Assembly (NCBI RefSeq): GCF_016680995.1
Contig: NZ_JAEQMG010000123.1
Coordinates: forward strand, 1-38,963
Source of the DNA: Ruminococcus difficilis
Lineage (GTDB): Bacteria; Bacillota_A; Clostridia; Oscillospirales; Acutalibacteraceae
Length of the DNA stretch: 38,963 bases
Direction: 5' to 3'
The stretch's first letter is position 1. The number at the start of each line of letters is the position of its first letter. The notes below the pieces were generated by a model. That model ran no database searches. It was not told the DNA's origin and saw only the letters and a program-made list of their open reading frames with translations. Positions 11,765 through 19,516 of the stretch are shown piece after piece. The position numbers were made by a program, and so were the translations under genes.

Positions 11765-12860
11765 TTGCGAGCCTCATGGGTACGACGATGAACAGGAAGC
11801 TGTCTCCCTGAACGGGCTTGATGACGATCGGCGAGATCGTACCGTTGAGCACGATTTTGACCTCGTCGCAGTCGGTATTTTTGAGCGCGTCGAGCATATA
11901 GCGGTTATTGAAGCCGATTTCCACCTGCTCGCCGATGATCGGGATGCGGATGGAGTCGTTCGCCGAGCCTACCGCCGAGGCGCAGGAGAACTTGATCTGG
12001 TCGCCGAGGAACTTGCAGCGCACGGGGCTCTGCATTCTGTCGTTGTTCATCAGCGACATTCTCTCGACCGAGTTGATCAGGCGGCGCGTGTTGATGACGA
12101 CCTCTGTTTTTTCGGTCTGGGGGATGGTGGACTTATAGTCTATAAATATGCCTTCCAGCAGGCGGGATATGACGCGGTAATTCTTGACCTTGAAGGTGAT
12201 GTGGCGCTGACCGATGATGATATCCACAGGCTCCTCGTCGTCGCTGAGCAGCTTGAGAATCTCGAGCTGGGTTTTTCCGGGCACCACAAAGGAGGTGTTG
12301 CTCTGACTCTCGACGTTCTCCTTGCGGATCGCCATGCGGTAGCCGTCGATCGCGACGATCGTGAGCACGGCGTTCTCAATTTCAAAGAGAGAGCCGGTAT
12401 AAATCGGCTTCGCCATATTTTCGCTGGTGGCGTAAACGGTCTGTCGGATCATCTCACGCAGGGTCTTGGAGCCGAGCGTGATCGAGTCGGTCTGCTCGAA
12501 GGTCGGCAGGTCGGGATATTCCACGGAGGACATGCCCGTGATTTTATAATCCGCGTCGCCGCAGTTGATATATATGACCAGTCTGTCGTCGGTTTCGATG
12601 GTGAGGATCTCCTCGGGGAGGTTTCTGACGATGTCAAGGAAGAGCTTGGCGCTGATAACGATCTCGCCCTCGTCCATGATCGTCGCCTCGACGTCAGTGG
12701 TGATACCGATTTCGAGATTATAGCCCGAGATATTGAGCTTGTCTCCGAAAGCCTTGATCAGTACGCCCTCCATAGCGGGGATAGTCGACTTGGTGGCGAC
12801 GGCTCTCGATACAATCGATACAGCTGATTGCAAATCTGTTCGCAAACAGGAAATTTTCAT
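11754..12860 (-). CDS. dnaN: DNA polymerase III sliding clamp (beta subunit)
   Basis: Ring-shaped processivity clamp, 368 residues, with three repeated clamp domains. The start [21 protein letters not shown] is typical, and the C-terminal [19 protein letters not shown] matches the family ending (PMR close to the C-terminus). It follows dnaA across a 262-base gap that carries the probable origin unwinding region. It is likely transcribed from the dnaA promoter and possibly from a promoter within that gap. Confidence 0.98.
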   Translation of the reverse strand: MKISCLRTDLQSAVSIVSRAVATKSTIPAMEGVLIKAFGDKLNISGYNLEIGITTDVEATIMDEGEIVISAKLFLDIVRNLPEEILTIETDDRLVIYINCGDADYKITGMSSVEYPDLPTFEQTDSITLGSKTLREMIRQTVYATSENMAKPIYTGSLFEIENAVLTIVAIDGYRMAIRKENVESQSNTSFVVPGKTQLEILKLLSDDEEPVDIIIGQRHITFKVKNYRVISRLLEGIFIDYKSTIPQTEKTEVVINTRRLINSVERMSLMNNDRMQSPVRCKFLGDQIKFSCASAVGSANDSIRIPIIGEQVEIGFNNRYMLDALKNTDCDEVKIVLNGTISPIVIKPVQGDSFLFIVVPMRLANEG

Positions 12861-13122
12861 TTTGAAAGCTTCTCCAATCTATATCTTTTAAAATATTTCG
12901 TAGTCGTAGTAGGGGATGTGAAAATATAGGAAAACGCGGAAAACGCCGATGGGGACGGGAAAAATTTGTCAACAGCCGTCTGAGAGTAAAATGTGCGCGG
13001 CTGTGAAACATTTTCCACAGGATTTCGACTTTCTTCCATATCCTGTCCACATCAGTCCACAAGTTTCATGTTTGCACAGCCGTGGGATGTGCATGTGTGT
13101 GGAGATGTGAGGAAAAAACCGG
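12861..13122. other. oriC: Probable oriC unwinding region between dnaA and dnaN
   Basis: Read on the minus strand from dnaA to dnaN, the gap has scattered DnaA-box-like 9-mers, then one close to a short GC spacer, then a triplet run, then AT-rich DNA. Box-like sites are TTTTCCACA at 13011-13019 (fits TTWTNCACA), TGTTTCACA on the minus strand at 13002-13010, GTTTGCACA at 13070-13078, and ATTTTCACA on the minus strand at 12917-12925. After the GGGA/TCCC spacer (12913-12916), the minus strand reads CTA CTA CGA CTA CGA (12912-12898). A nearly pure A/T stretch follows (about 12876-12897). This is the order described for basal bacterial origins. The assignment is an inference from motifs and position. 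Confidence 0.7.
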
Positions 13123-14445
13123 TCAGCGATCCTTGATATTTTTCATCATATCGTCGACGAGCTCCTTGGTTTTCTGATCCTTTTCGAGCTGCTCGCCGAC
13201 CTTGGTAATGGAATAGAGCACGGTGGTGTAGTGTCTGCCGCCGAACATGCTGCCGATTTCCTTGACGGTCAGGTTGGTCAGCTCGCGGGTGATATAGATC
13301 GCGATATGGCGAGCGTTGCTGACGTTCGCCTTTTTGCTCTTCTGCTTGGTGATATCCTCGGGGGACATGCCGTAGGTTCTCGCGACCTCGTCGATGATGC
13401 GCTCGACGGTGACCTCGGGCGGCACGTCGTTATTGAGGACGTCGGCGATGACCTCCTGCACGGAGTTGAGCGTCGGCTTTTCGTTGTTGAGGAAGGACTT
13501 CGCCTTGAGCTTTTTGACGGTGCCCTCCAGTTGGCGGATGTTGGACTTGAGCCTGTTTGCGATGTATTCACAGATCTCGTTGGACAGGTCAAGGTCGAGA
13601 AGCTCCGCTTTTCTTTTTATAATAGCGATTCTTGTTTCAAAATCAGGCGGCTGGACGTCCGCAATCAGGTCCTGCTCAAAGCGGGAGCGGAGACGGTCGT
13701 CGAGCGTGCGGATCTCCTTGGGCGGACGGTCGGAGGTCAGTACGATCTGCTTGTGCGCCTCGTGGAGCGCGTTGAAGGTATGGAAGAATTCCTCCTGCGT
13801 ACTTTCCTTGCCGCCGATGAACTGGATATCGTCGACGAGAAGCACGTCCGCGTTGCGGTACTTGCGGCGGAATTCCGCCATTTTTGCAAGGCGGAGCGAT
13901 TCGATCAGCTCGTTGGTAAAGTCGTCGCCCTTGATATAGCAAATCACCATGTCGGGATTGTTTTTCTTGATTTCGTTGCCGATAGCGTAGAGAAGATGGG
14001 TTTTTCCGAGTCCCGAGTTGCCGTGGAGGAACAGGGGGTTATACGCCTTTGACGGATTCGTCGCGACGGCAAGGCATGCCGCGTGAGCAAACTTGTTGGA
14101 CGGTCCGACGATGAAGGTATCGAAGGTATACTCATAATTGGTATCGGTCGTTTCCTCGATCACCTGCTTGACAGGGGTGGCAATATTCGCCTCCTCGGGC
14201 GTCTTTAAGTCGATGTTGAATTTGTTGTCAAAGATTGCCTCGAACGCCTCGTTGAGCAGCGGGATATAGCAGCGCTTGATGGTCTGGCGATGAAAATCGT
14301 TCGGTACGATCAGGTAGGCTGTGTTGCTGTCGAAATCAAGTCTGAGCGGCTTGATGCGGCTGATCCACGTGTTGTAGGCAACGTCAGTGATTTTGTTATG
14401 ACAGTAAGAGCTGATAAGCTCCCACGCGTCGTTGAATGAATCCAT
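13123..14445 (-). CDS. dnaA: Chromosomal replication initiator DnaA
   Basis: AAA+ initiator that binds DnaA boxes and melts oriC. The 440 residues contain the N-terminal domain I, the AAA+ core with Walker A GNSGLGKT (142-149) and Walker B LLVDDIQF, the arginine-finger region RLRSRFEQDL, and the C-terminal helix-turn-helix signature (ISRE-type segment ARHIAIYITRELT, then GGRHYTTVLYS). The start ATG has AAGGAA upstream at slightly long spacing. The gene has its own promoter at 14620-14648 and heads the minus-strand replication cluster. Confidence 0.98.
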   Translation of the reverse strand: MDSFNDAWELISSYCHNKITDVAYNTWISRIKPLRLDFDSNTAYLIVPNDFHRQTIKRCYIPLLNEAFEAIFDNKFNIDLKTPEEANIATPVKQVIEETTDTNYEYTFDTFIVGPSNKFAHAACLAVATNPSKAYNPLFLHGNSGLGKTHLLYAIGNEIKKNNPDMVICYIKGDDFTNELIESLRLAKMAEFRRKYRNADVLLVDDIQFIGGKESTQEEFFHTFNALHEAHKQIVLTSDRPPKEIRTLDDRLRSRFEQDLIADVQPPDFETRIAIIKRKAELLDLDLSNEICEYIANRLKSNIRQLEGTVKKLKAKSFLNNEKPTLNSVQEVIADVLNNDVPPEVTVERIIDEVARTYGMSPEDITKQKSKKANVSNARHIAIYITRELTNLTVKEIGSMFGGRHYTTVLYSITKVGEQLEKDQKTKELVDDMMKNIKDR

Positions 14446-14591
14446 GTTCTTGTCGTTCCTTTCCGTACGGGGAGAGACGGTTTGCTGAGAGCCGTCAGGC
14501 GGCTTCGCTTTTGGGAAAACGGTGCGAAATCCGCCCGCTGACGAACGTTTTTTTACCCCTCAAATCTCTCAAATCTACTCTTTTCGCAAAT

Positions 14592-14600
14592 TTACCCACA
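14592..14600 (+). promoter_or_regulatory. Possible DnaA box in the dnaA leader
   Basis: TTACCCACA differs from TTATCCACA at one base and lies just downstream of the dnaA -10 element, where DnaA binding could repress its own gene. A single copy, so this is weak evidence. Confidence 0.4.
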
Positions 14601-14619
14601 TTAATGCTTATACTCTTTT

Positions 14620-14648
14620 ATTATAGTACTTTCTTCCCAAAATTGCAA
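14620..14648 (-). promoter_or_regulatory. dnaA promoter
   Basis: Minus-strand TTGCAA (14648-14643) and TATAAT (14625-14620), spacer 17. It gives a leader of about 165 bases before the dnaA ATG. The start of the first R repeat unit (14650) abuts the -35 element. Confidence 0.75.
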
Positions 14649-14649
14649 G

Positions 14650-15091
14650 TATTTTAAATCGCGGACTAAGGGTCGGCTATGGAGGTTTCCTCGCGTTTAC
14701 GCGACGAAGGTTCATCAGACTTTTCCCAATCCCATTTCTCGCAGAAAGGTTTGATGAAAATTTTTCGCGTTTACGCGGCGGGTGAGAACCCGCTGTCGAT
14801 TCGCGGACTATAAATCGGCAATAATGAAACTGCACGTTTACGCGACGAAGGTTTATCTTTATTCAGCCAATCCCATTTCACAAGGAAAGGTTTAAATAAT
14901 TCAACTCCAAACTCCAAACTCCACACTAAATAGGCTCCACACTCCACTCTCAAAAAAACTCCCTTTTAAATAGTATACGAAAATCAAATAAATCTTTCAG
15001 AGAAAAATGGGATTCGTCAGAGTCAGATGAACAACCGTCGCGAAAACGTGCATTATCCTCCAGAAAAAACCCCTGGTACGCGATTTAAAAT
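14650..15091. repeat. Composite repeat element, copy A (R+, R+, heptads, R-)
   Basis: Intergenic element between the dnaA and rpmH promoters. R unit 1 (about 14651-14737) and R unit 2 (about 14799-14879) are direct repeats. Each runs from CGCGGACTA through CACGTTTACGCGACGA or CGCGTTTACGCGACGA and GTTCATCAGA-like sequence to CCAATCCCATTT. Between them is a hairpin, GCGGGT and ACCCGC around a GAGA loop (about 14778-14793). After unit 2 comes AAGGAAAGGTTT, then heptads (14902-14961, AACTCCA/CACACT type). R unit 3 (15003-15091) is inverted and belongs to a variant with GTTTTCGCGAC and GACTCTGACGAATCCC. No open reading frame fits it. Compare 23260-23678. Confidence 0.85.
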
Positions 15092-15093
15092 AC

Positions 15094-15122
15094 TTGACTA
15101 AATGGGGAAAATAAGGTATAAT
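15094..15122 (+). promoter_or_regulatory. rpmH promoter
   Basis: TTGACT (15094-15099), 17-base spacer, TATAAT (15117-15122), a near-consensus sigma-A promoter. The -35 element begins two bases after the inverted R unit ends. Confidence 0.88.
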
Positions 15123-15163
15123 GCTATATTGCAAGGCTATATTTTGAAGGGAGGGTTTCGCTT

Positions 15164-15298
15164 ATGTTGAGAACATATCAGCCTAAGAAGCTCCACAGAA
15201 AGAAGGAGCACGGCTTCAGAAAGAGAATGTCAACAGCCAACGGCAGAAAAGTATTGGCAAGAAGAAGAGCTAAGGGCAGAAAAAGGTTGTCTTACTAA
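15164..15298 (+). CDS. rpmH: 50S ribosomal protein L34
   Basis: A 44-residue, very basic ribosomal protein. It begins [20 protein letters not shown] and ends [11 protein letters not shown], matching L34 along its full length (the family is 44-47 residues). GGGAGGG eight bases ahead of the ATG is a strong ribosome binding site. It is first in the plus-strand origin operon, directly ahead of rnpA, as in nearly all bacteria. Confidence 0.98.
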   Translation: MLRTYQPKKLHRKKEHGFRKRMSTANGRKVLARRRAKGRKRLSY

Positions 15299-15302
15299 GG
15301 AA

Positions 15303-15333
15303 AAGGCCACTTTTCAATGTGGTCTTTCTTTAT
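15303..15333 (+). terminator. Hairpin between rpmH and rnpA, possible attenuator
   Basis: Arms 15303-15310 and 15319-15326 (AAGGCCAC with GTGGTCTT, one G-U pair), then TTTCTTTAT. It could reduce transcription into rnpA relative to rpmH, which fits the much greater demand for L34. Confidence 0.55.
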
Positions 15334-15354
15334 ATGCGGCCGGAGAAAAAAGAG

Positions 15355-15696
15355 ATGTCAAAATACGTCACGATAAAGGAAAACAGGGATTTCTCGCGGA
15401 TGTACCGCAGGGGAAGGTCCTTTGTAAGTCCCGTGCTAGTCACGTATGTGATGAAGAGCAGGGAAGACACGCCGCGTTACGGAATCACCACGGGAAAGAA
15501 GATTGGCAACGCCGTAAAGCGTTCAAGAGCGAGAAGAGTGATCAGAGCGTCATACTATCAGCTTTATCCCGAAATCAGAAAGGGATACGATCTTGTGTTT
15601 GTCGCGAGGGGCAAGACGCCCTTTGTGAAGTCGCAGGTTGTTGAGAAGGCGATGAAACAGCACCTGAAACAGGCGGGTGTACTGAAAGAAAAATAG
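15355..15696 (+). CDS. rnpA: Ribonuclease P protein component
   Basis: Protein subunit of RNase P, which matures the 5' ends of tRNAs. It has 113 residues from the ATG at 15355, chosen because GGAG lies nine bases upstream and the protein then starts [20 protein letters not shown], typical of the family. The RNR-type motif appears as [17 protein letters not shown]. An earlier in-frame start would overlap the rpmH-rnpA hairpin. yidD follows after 13 bases. Confidence 0.96.
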   Translation: MSKYVTIKENRDFSRMYRRGRSFVSPVLVTYVMKSREDTPRYGITTGKKIGNAVKRSRARRVIRASYYQLYPEIRKGYDLVFVARGKTPFVKSQVVEKAMKQHLKQAGVLKEK

Positions 15697-15709
15697 CTTT
15701 GGTGTCGCA

Positions 15710-15940
15710 ATGAAGTATGTGCTGATTGCTTTGATCAAGTTTTACAGGTCCGCAATTTCTCCGTATACCCGTGCCCACTGCAAGTACATACCAACCTGCT
15801 CGCAGTACGGACTTGAGGCGATTGAACGGTTCGGGGCGCTCAAGGGCGGCGCTCTGACGCTGTGGCGCATCATGCGCTGCAACCCTTTTTCATCGGGAGG
15901 GTACGATCCCGTTCCCGACAAAAAATTGAATAGAAAATAA
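15710..15940 (+). CDS. yidD: Membrane protein insertion efficiency factor YidD
   Basis: A 76-residue protein with the YidD signature: [20 protein letters not shown] near the N-terminus, then [15 protein letters not shown] and [17 protein letters not shown]. It acts with YidC in inserting membrane proteins. It lies between rnpA and yidC in the conserved order, with short gaps on either side, so it is cotranscribed with them. Confidence 0.96.
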   Translation: MKYVLIALIKFYRSAISPYTRAHCKYIPTCSQYGLEAIERFGALKGGALTLWRIMRCNPFSSGGYDPVPDKKLNRK

Positions 15941-15954
15941 AACGAGGTAAAAAA

Positions 15955-16944
15955 ATGCAAATTTTCGGTTTTCTCGGAAGCCTCCTCGGCTATGCGCTGT
16001 GGGCGGCGTTTTATGTATTTCACAACTTCGGTCTCGCAATTATTGTATTTACCATCGTTATCAAGGCGGTTCTTTTCCCGTTCTCGGTGAAGCAGCAGAA
16101 GTCAATGGCAGGCAACGCGAGAATGGCAAAGAAGCAGAAGGAGCTTCAGGAGAAGTACGGCAACAACCGTCAGCTCTATCAGGAGGAGCTCAACAAGCTC
16201 TATGAAAAAGAGGGCTTCAAGCCGATGGGCGGCTGTGTGACGATGATCATACCGATGCTGGTACTTTTCGGCGTATTTTACGCCGTGGCATATCCGCTGA
16301 CCAACACACTCCACCTCAACGCGGACAATGTCAACCAGGCAGTGAACTACATGTCCACCATTCCGGGTTATGTGACGAGCGCCAATCCGAACTATCAGCA
16401 AATCGCGCTGATGAAGATTTTCCCGTACATTGTCAACACCGAAACCATTCAGGGACTTTTCTCCGCTGCTGACGTGCAGCAGATCCACGAGCTGTCAACG
16501 GGCTTCGACCTGTTCGGCTTCAATCTTCTGAATGTTCCCTCAGACTTTGGTTTCTGGTCATGGTACCTGATTTTCCCCGTACTCTGCTTTCTTTCCAACG
16601 TAGGCTCGCAGTTCATCATGACGAAGGTGAACAGCAACGCAATGGGACAGCAGCAGGGATGCATGAAGTGGATGATGTATCTTCTTCCGCTGTTCTCGGC
16701 GTATATCGCCTATTCGGTACCGTGCGCACTGGCGTTCTACTGGATTATTTCCGCGGTCATCAGTCTGGTGCAGTCCATTGTGCTGGCGAAGATTTTCGGT
16801 CCGGCGCAGATGACGGCAAACAGCGAGGCAAGACACGCGGCTCTGCTCTTTGAAAATGAGGCAAAGGTGCCCTATGTATACGCGCCCCGTGCGGTTGCGC
16901 AGAGCAATGATAATCCTTCGGCAAAAAAGAAGAAGAAAAAGTAA
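15955..16944 (+). CDS. yidC: Membrane protein insertase YidC/OxaA
   Basis: Polytopic insertase of 329 residues that inserts membrane proteins alone or with SecYEG. The N-terminus (MQIFGFLGSLLGYALWAAFY) is a membrane segment without a lipobox, unlike B. subtilis SpoIIIJ. The next helix has IVIKAVLFPFSVKQQKS, where Lys37 occupies the place of the conserved groove arginine. The cytoplasmic helical hairpin and further helices follow, and the C-terminus is a Lys-rich tail (AKKKKKK). RBS GAGGT precedes the ATG. It is upstream of the jag gene, as usual. Confidence 0.96.
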   Translation: MQIFGFLGSLLGYALWAAFYVFHNFGLAIIVFTIVIKAVLFPFSVKQQKSMAGNARMAKKQKELQEKYGNNRQLYQEELNKLYEKEGFKPMGGCVTMIIPMLVLFGVFYAVAYPLTNTLHLNADNVNQAVNYMSTIPGYVTSANPNYQQIALMKIFPYIVNTETIQGLFSAADVQQIHELSTGFDLFGFNLLNVPSDFGFWSWYLIFPVLCFLSNVGSQFIMTKVNSNAMGQQQGCMKWMMYLLPLFSAYIAYSVPCALAFYWIISAVISLVQSIVLAKIFGPAQMTANSEARHAALLFENEAKVPYVYAPRAVAQSNDNPSAKKKKKK

Positions 16945-16991
16945 GTTTTGAAATTACATCGGACATCCGATAAAAATATCAGAGGTAAAAA

Positions 16992-17903
16992 ATGATTAAA
17001 GAAGCAATCTGCGAGGGCTCTGACGTAACGGTTGCCCTCGAAAAAGCAAAGGCTGAGCTTGGTCTTGCGGATGGTGAAGATTACGAGTTTGAAATCATCC
17101 AGACCGAGGAAAGAAAAAAGTTCGGTCTTTTTGGCGGCAGACCCGCGAAGGTAAGGGTTTATATTGAGGTAAAAGACCCTGTTGCTCCCGTGGCAAAGAA
17201 GCCCGCGGCGCCTGCTGTTGCAGCTCCTGCTCCTGTTGTTACGCCTGCACCCGCACCCGCAGTCAAGGCGCCTGTTGTATCCGACGGCGTCGCGCCTGAC
17301 GAGAGAGCTGAGAAGTTCCTCAGAGACGTTCTCGACAAGATGACGCTTGAAAGCGTACAGATCGAGAAAAAGACAGAGGAGAACGCAGTGGAGTTTGACC
17401 TTTCGGGTGAGGAAGTCGGCTTTGTGATCGGCAGAAGAGGTGAGACGCTGGACGCGCTCCAGTATCTGACGAGCCTTGTGGCGAATCATGGACAGGAGCC
17501 TTACATCAAGGTGACGGTCAACACAGGCAACTACCGCGAGAAGAGAGTCAAGACGCTTGAAATTCTCGGCAGAAAGCTGGCGTTCAAGGCGATCAAGACA
17601 GGCAGAAAGTGTCCGCTTGAGCCGATGAACCCCTACGAGAGAAGAATTATCCACACTGCTGTTCAGAAGGTCAACGGAGCGATCTCGTGGAGCGAGGGTG
17701 AAAACGCCGCGCGTCACGTTGTGATCGGACCCGACCCCAAGGCGAAGAATAACCGCAGAGGCGGCTATAACAACAACCGCAGAGGCGGCAGACGGAATTT
17801 CAATTCCAACAATCGCAGGTCAAACGCAGCGCCTGTTAATCCCGACAGAGTACCGCTCAATGAAGGCGGCGAAACAGGTCTTTACGGCAGACTCGATAAA
17901 TAA
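16992..17903 (+). CDS. khpB: RNA-binding protein KhpB/Jag (EloR) with an Arg/Gly/Asn-rich tail
   Basis: RNA-binding protein of 303 residues, partner of KhpA, linked to cell elongation and to YidC. Jag_N covers about residues 1-60 and contains KKFGLFGGRPAKV. An Ala/Pro/Val linker follows (about 62-98). The KH domain (about 105-180) has the GxxG loop GRRG, and the R3H domain (about 185-247) has NPYERRIIHTAVQ. A tail of about 55 residues carries NNRRGGYNNNRRGGRR and ends in ETGLYGRLDK. The tail is unusual compared with the roughly 208-residue B. subtilis protein. A strong terminator follows the stop. Confidence 0.93.
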   Translation: MIKEAICEGSDVTVALEKAKAELGLADGEDYEFEIIQTEERKKFGLFGGRPAKVRVYIEVKDPVAPVAKKPAAPAVAAPAPVVTPAPAPAVKAPVVSDGVAPDERAEKFLRDVLDKMTLESVQIEKKTEENAVEFDLSGEEVGFVIGRRGETLDALQYLTSLVANHGQEPYIKVTVNTGNYREKRVKTLEILGRKLAFKAIKTGRKCPLEPMNPYERRIIHTAVQKVNGAISWSEGENAARHVVIGPDPKAKNNRRGGYNNNRRGGRRNFNSNNRRSNAAPVNPDRVPLNEGGETGLYGRLDK

Positions 17904-17905
17904 TG

Positions 17906-17934
17906 AAAAGAGCGGACACCAATCCGCTCTTTTT
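17906..17934 (+). terminator. Terminator after khpB/jag
   Basis: Stem AGAGCGGA (17909-17916) with TCCGCTCT (17923-17930), six-base loop, then a T run. It closes the rpmH-khpB transcription unit. Confidence 0.9.
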
Positions 17935-17950
17935 CTTTTGCTTCGCGTTT

Positions 17951-18112
17951 CTTTTAAATCGCGGACTAGGACGTCGCTTGTCGGCAGCTGCACGTTTACG
18001 CGGGAGAAGTTCATCAGAATCTTACCAATCCCATTGCATGAGGATAGGTATTATATGATCCTTATTCCATAATGAAAGGTTTGGCAAAATAACTCCAAAC
18101 TCCACACTAATA
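17951..18112. repeat. Truncated composite repeat, copy C (R+, linker, heptads)
   Basis: One R unit (about 17951-18035) runs from TTTAAATCGCGGACTA through CTGCACGTTTACGCG and GTTCATCAGAATCT to CCAATCCCATT. A linker with AATGAAAGGTTT follows, then heptads AACTCCAAACTCCACACT (18091-18108). The second direct unit and the inverted unit found in copies A and D are absent. The heptads end 13 bases before the mnmE start codon. Confidence 0.85.
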
Positions 18113-18121
18113 AAAAAGACT

Positions 18122-19495
18122 ATGAACGATCAAAATACAACTATCGCCGCCATCAGCACCGCGCAGGGTGAAGGCGGCATCGGCGTTATCCGCATATCGG
18201 GTGAAAGGGCAATCGAGATTGCCGACGCCGTATTCAAAAACATCAACGGAAAAAAGCTCGCTGATATGAAGGGCTACACGGCCGCCTACGGCAGCATACA
18301 ATATGAAAACGAAAAGCTCGACGAAGCGGTAGCTCTGGTGTTCCGCGCTCCTCACAGCTATACGGGAGAGAACGTGGTAGAGCTGTCCTGTCACGGCGGT
18401 ATCTATATCTCGCGTCAGGTTCTTCGCGCTGTTCTCGAAGCAGGCGCAAAGCCTGCGGAAGCGGGAGAGTTCACAAAGCGCGCGTTTCTCAACGGAAAGC
18501 TCGACCTAACCGAAGCGGAAGCGGTCATGGACATCATCAGCGCCAAGAGCCGCAGTGCCGCACGTTCCGCATTGTCTGTCAAGGACGGAGCGCTCCGCCG
18601 CAAAATCAACAGCGTCAAGGACGATCTCCTGTCCATCGCGGCGCACCTGTCCGCGTGGGCGGATTATCCCGAGGAGGATATCGCCGAGGTGACGGACGAG
18701 ATGATTTTCGATTCCTGCGACAAAGCGATCGCGGCGCTGTCCCATCTTCTCGACACCTACGACATTGGACAGGCGGTCAAGCAGGGAATCGACACCGTCA
18801 TCGCGGGAAGACCGAATGTCGGCAAGAGCACGCTGATGAATCTTCTCTCAGGCTATGAAAAGAGCATCGTCACCGATATCCCGGGCACCACACGCGACGT
18901 GGTCGAGGATACGGTTCTCGTCGGCAATGTTTTATTAAGACTGAGCGACACGGCAGGCTTGCGCGACACGGACGACAAGGTCGAAAAAATCGGCGTTGAC
19001 CGCGCGAAGAAACGACTTGAGCAGTGCGGACTGCTTCTCGCTGTATTTGATAACAGCCGCGAGCTGGACGACGACGATATGCAGCTGCTGGAAACAGCGG
19101 CACAGGTTCCGACCATCGCCATCATCAACAAGACAGACTTGGAAAATCAGCTAGACATTACCGTGATTGAAAGCAAGGTCAAGAACATTATCACAATTTC
19201 CGCCGCGAGAGGTGAGGGAAGAGAAGCCATCGTTGAAGCGGTGGAGAAAATCGCGGGAACCGACCGTTTGAATCCCAGCGAGGGAATTCTATCCAACGAA
19301 AGGCAGCGCGCGAATGTGAGAAACGCGCTCGCGTCCGTCAGGGAGGCGAAGGCGGCGCTTGAAATGGGCATGACCTACGACGCGGTGACGGTATCGCTGG
19401 AGGACGCGATCTCCGAGCTGCTCGAAATGACAGGCGAGAAAACGGGAGACGAGGTCATCGACCGCGTGTTCCACAACTTCTGCGTCGGCAAATAA
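18122..19495 (+). CDS. mnmE: tRNA uridine-34 modification GTPase MnmE
   Basis: With MnmG it forms the complex that adds carboxymethylaminomethyl (or aminomethyl) groups to wobble U34. It has 457 residues. The N-terminal folate-binding domain opens with TIAAISTAQGEGGIGVIRIS. The embedded G domain has GRPNVGKS (229-236), DIPGTTRD, DTAGLR and NKTD. The C-terminus is CVGK, the catalytic-cysteine motif (usually C[IV]GK). No Shine-Dalgarno sequence is visible: the start is preceded by an A-rich stretch directly after a heptad repeat. mnmG follows 21 bases later. Confidence 0.97.
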   Translation: MNDQNTTIAAISTAQGEGGIGVIRISGERAIEIADAVFKNINGKKLADMKGYTAAYGSIQYENEKLDEAVALVFRAPHSYTGENVVELSCHGGIYISRQVLRAVLEAGAKPAEAGEFTKRAFLNGKLDLTEAEAVMDIISAKSRSAARSALSVKDGALRRKINSVKDDLLSIAAHLSAWADYPEEDIAEVTDEMIFDSCDKAIAALSHLLDTYDIGQAVKQGIDTVIAGRPNVGKSTLMNLLSGYEKSIVTDIPGTTRDVVEDTVLVGNVLLRLSDTAGLRDTDDKVEKIGVDRAKKRLEQCGLLLAVFDNSRELDDDDMQLLETAAQVPTIAIINKTDLENQLDITVIESKVKNIITISAARGEGREAIVEAVEKIAGTDRLNPSEGILSNERQRANVRNALASVREAKAALEMGMTYDAVTVSLEDAISELLEMTGEKTGDEVIDRVFHNFCVGK

Positions 19496-19516
19496 ATTGA
19501 AAATGGATTTGATACT

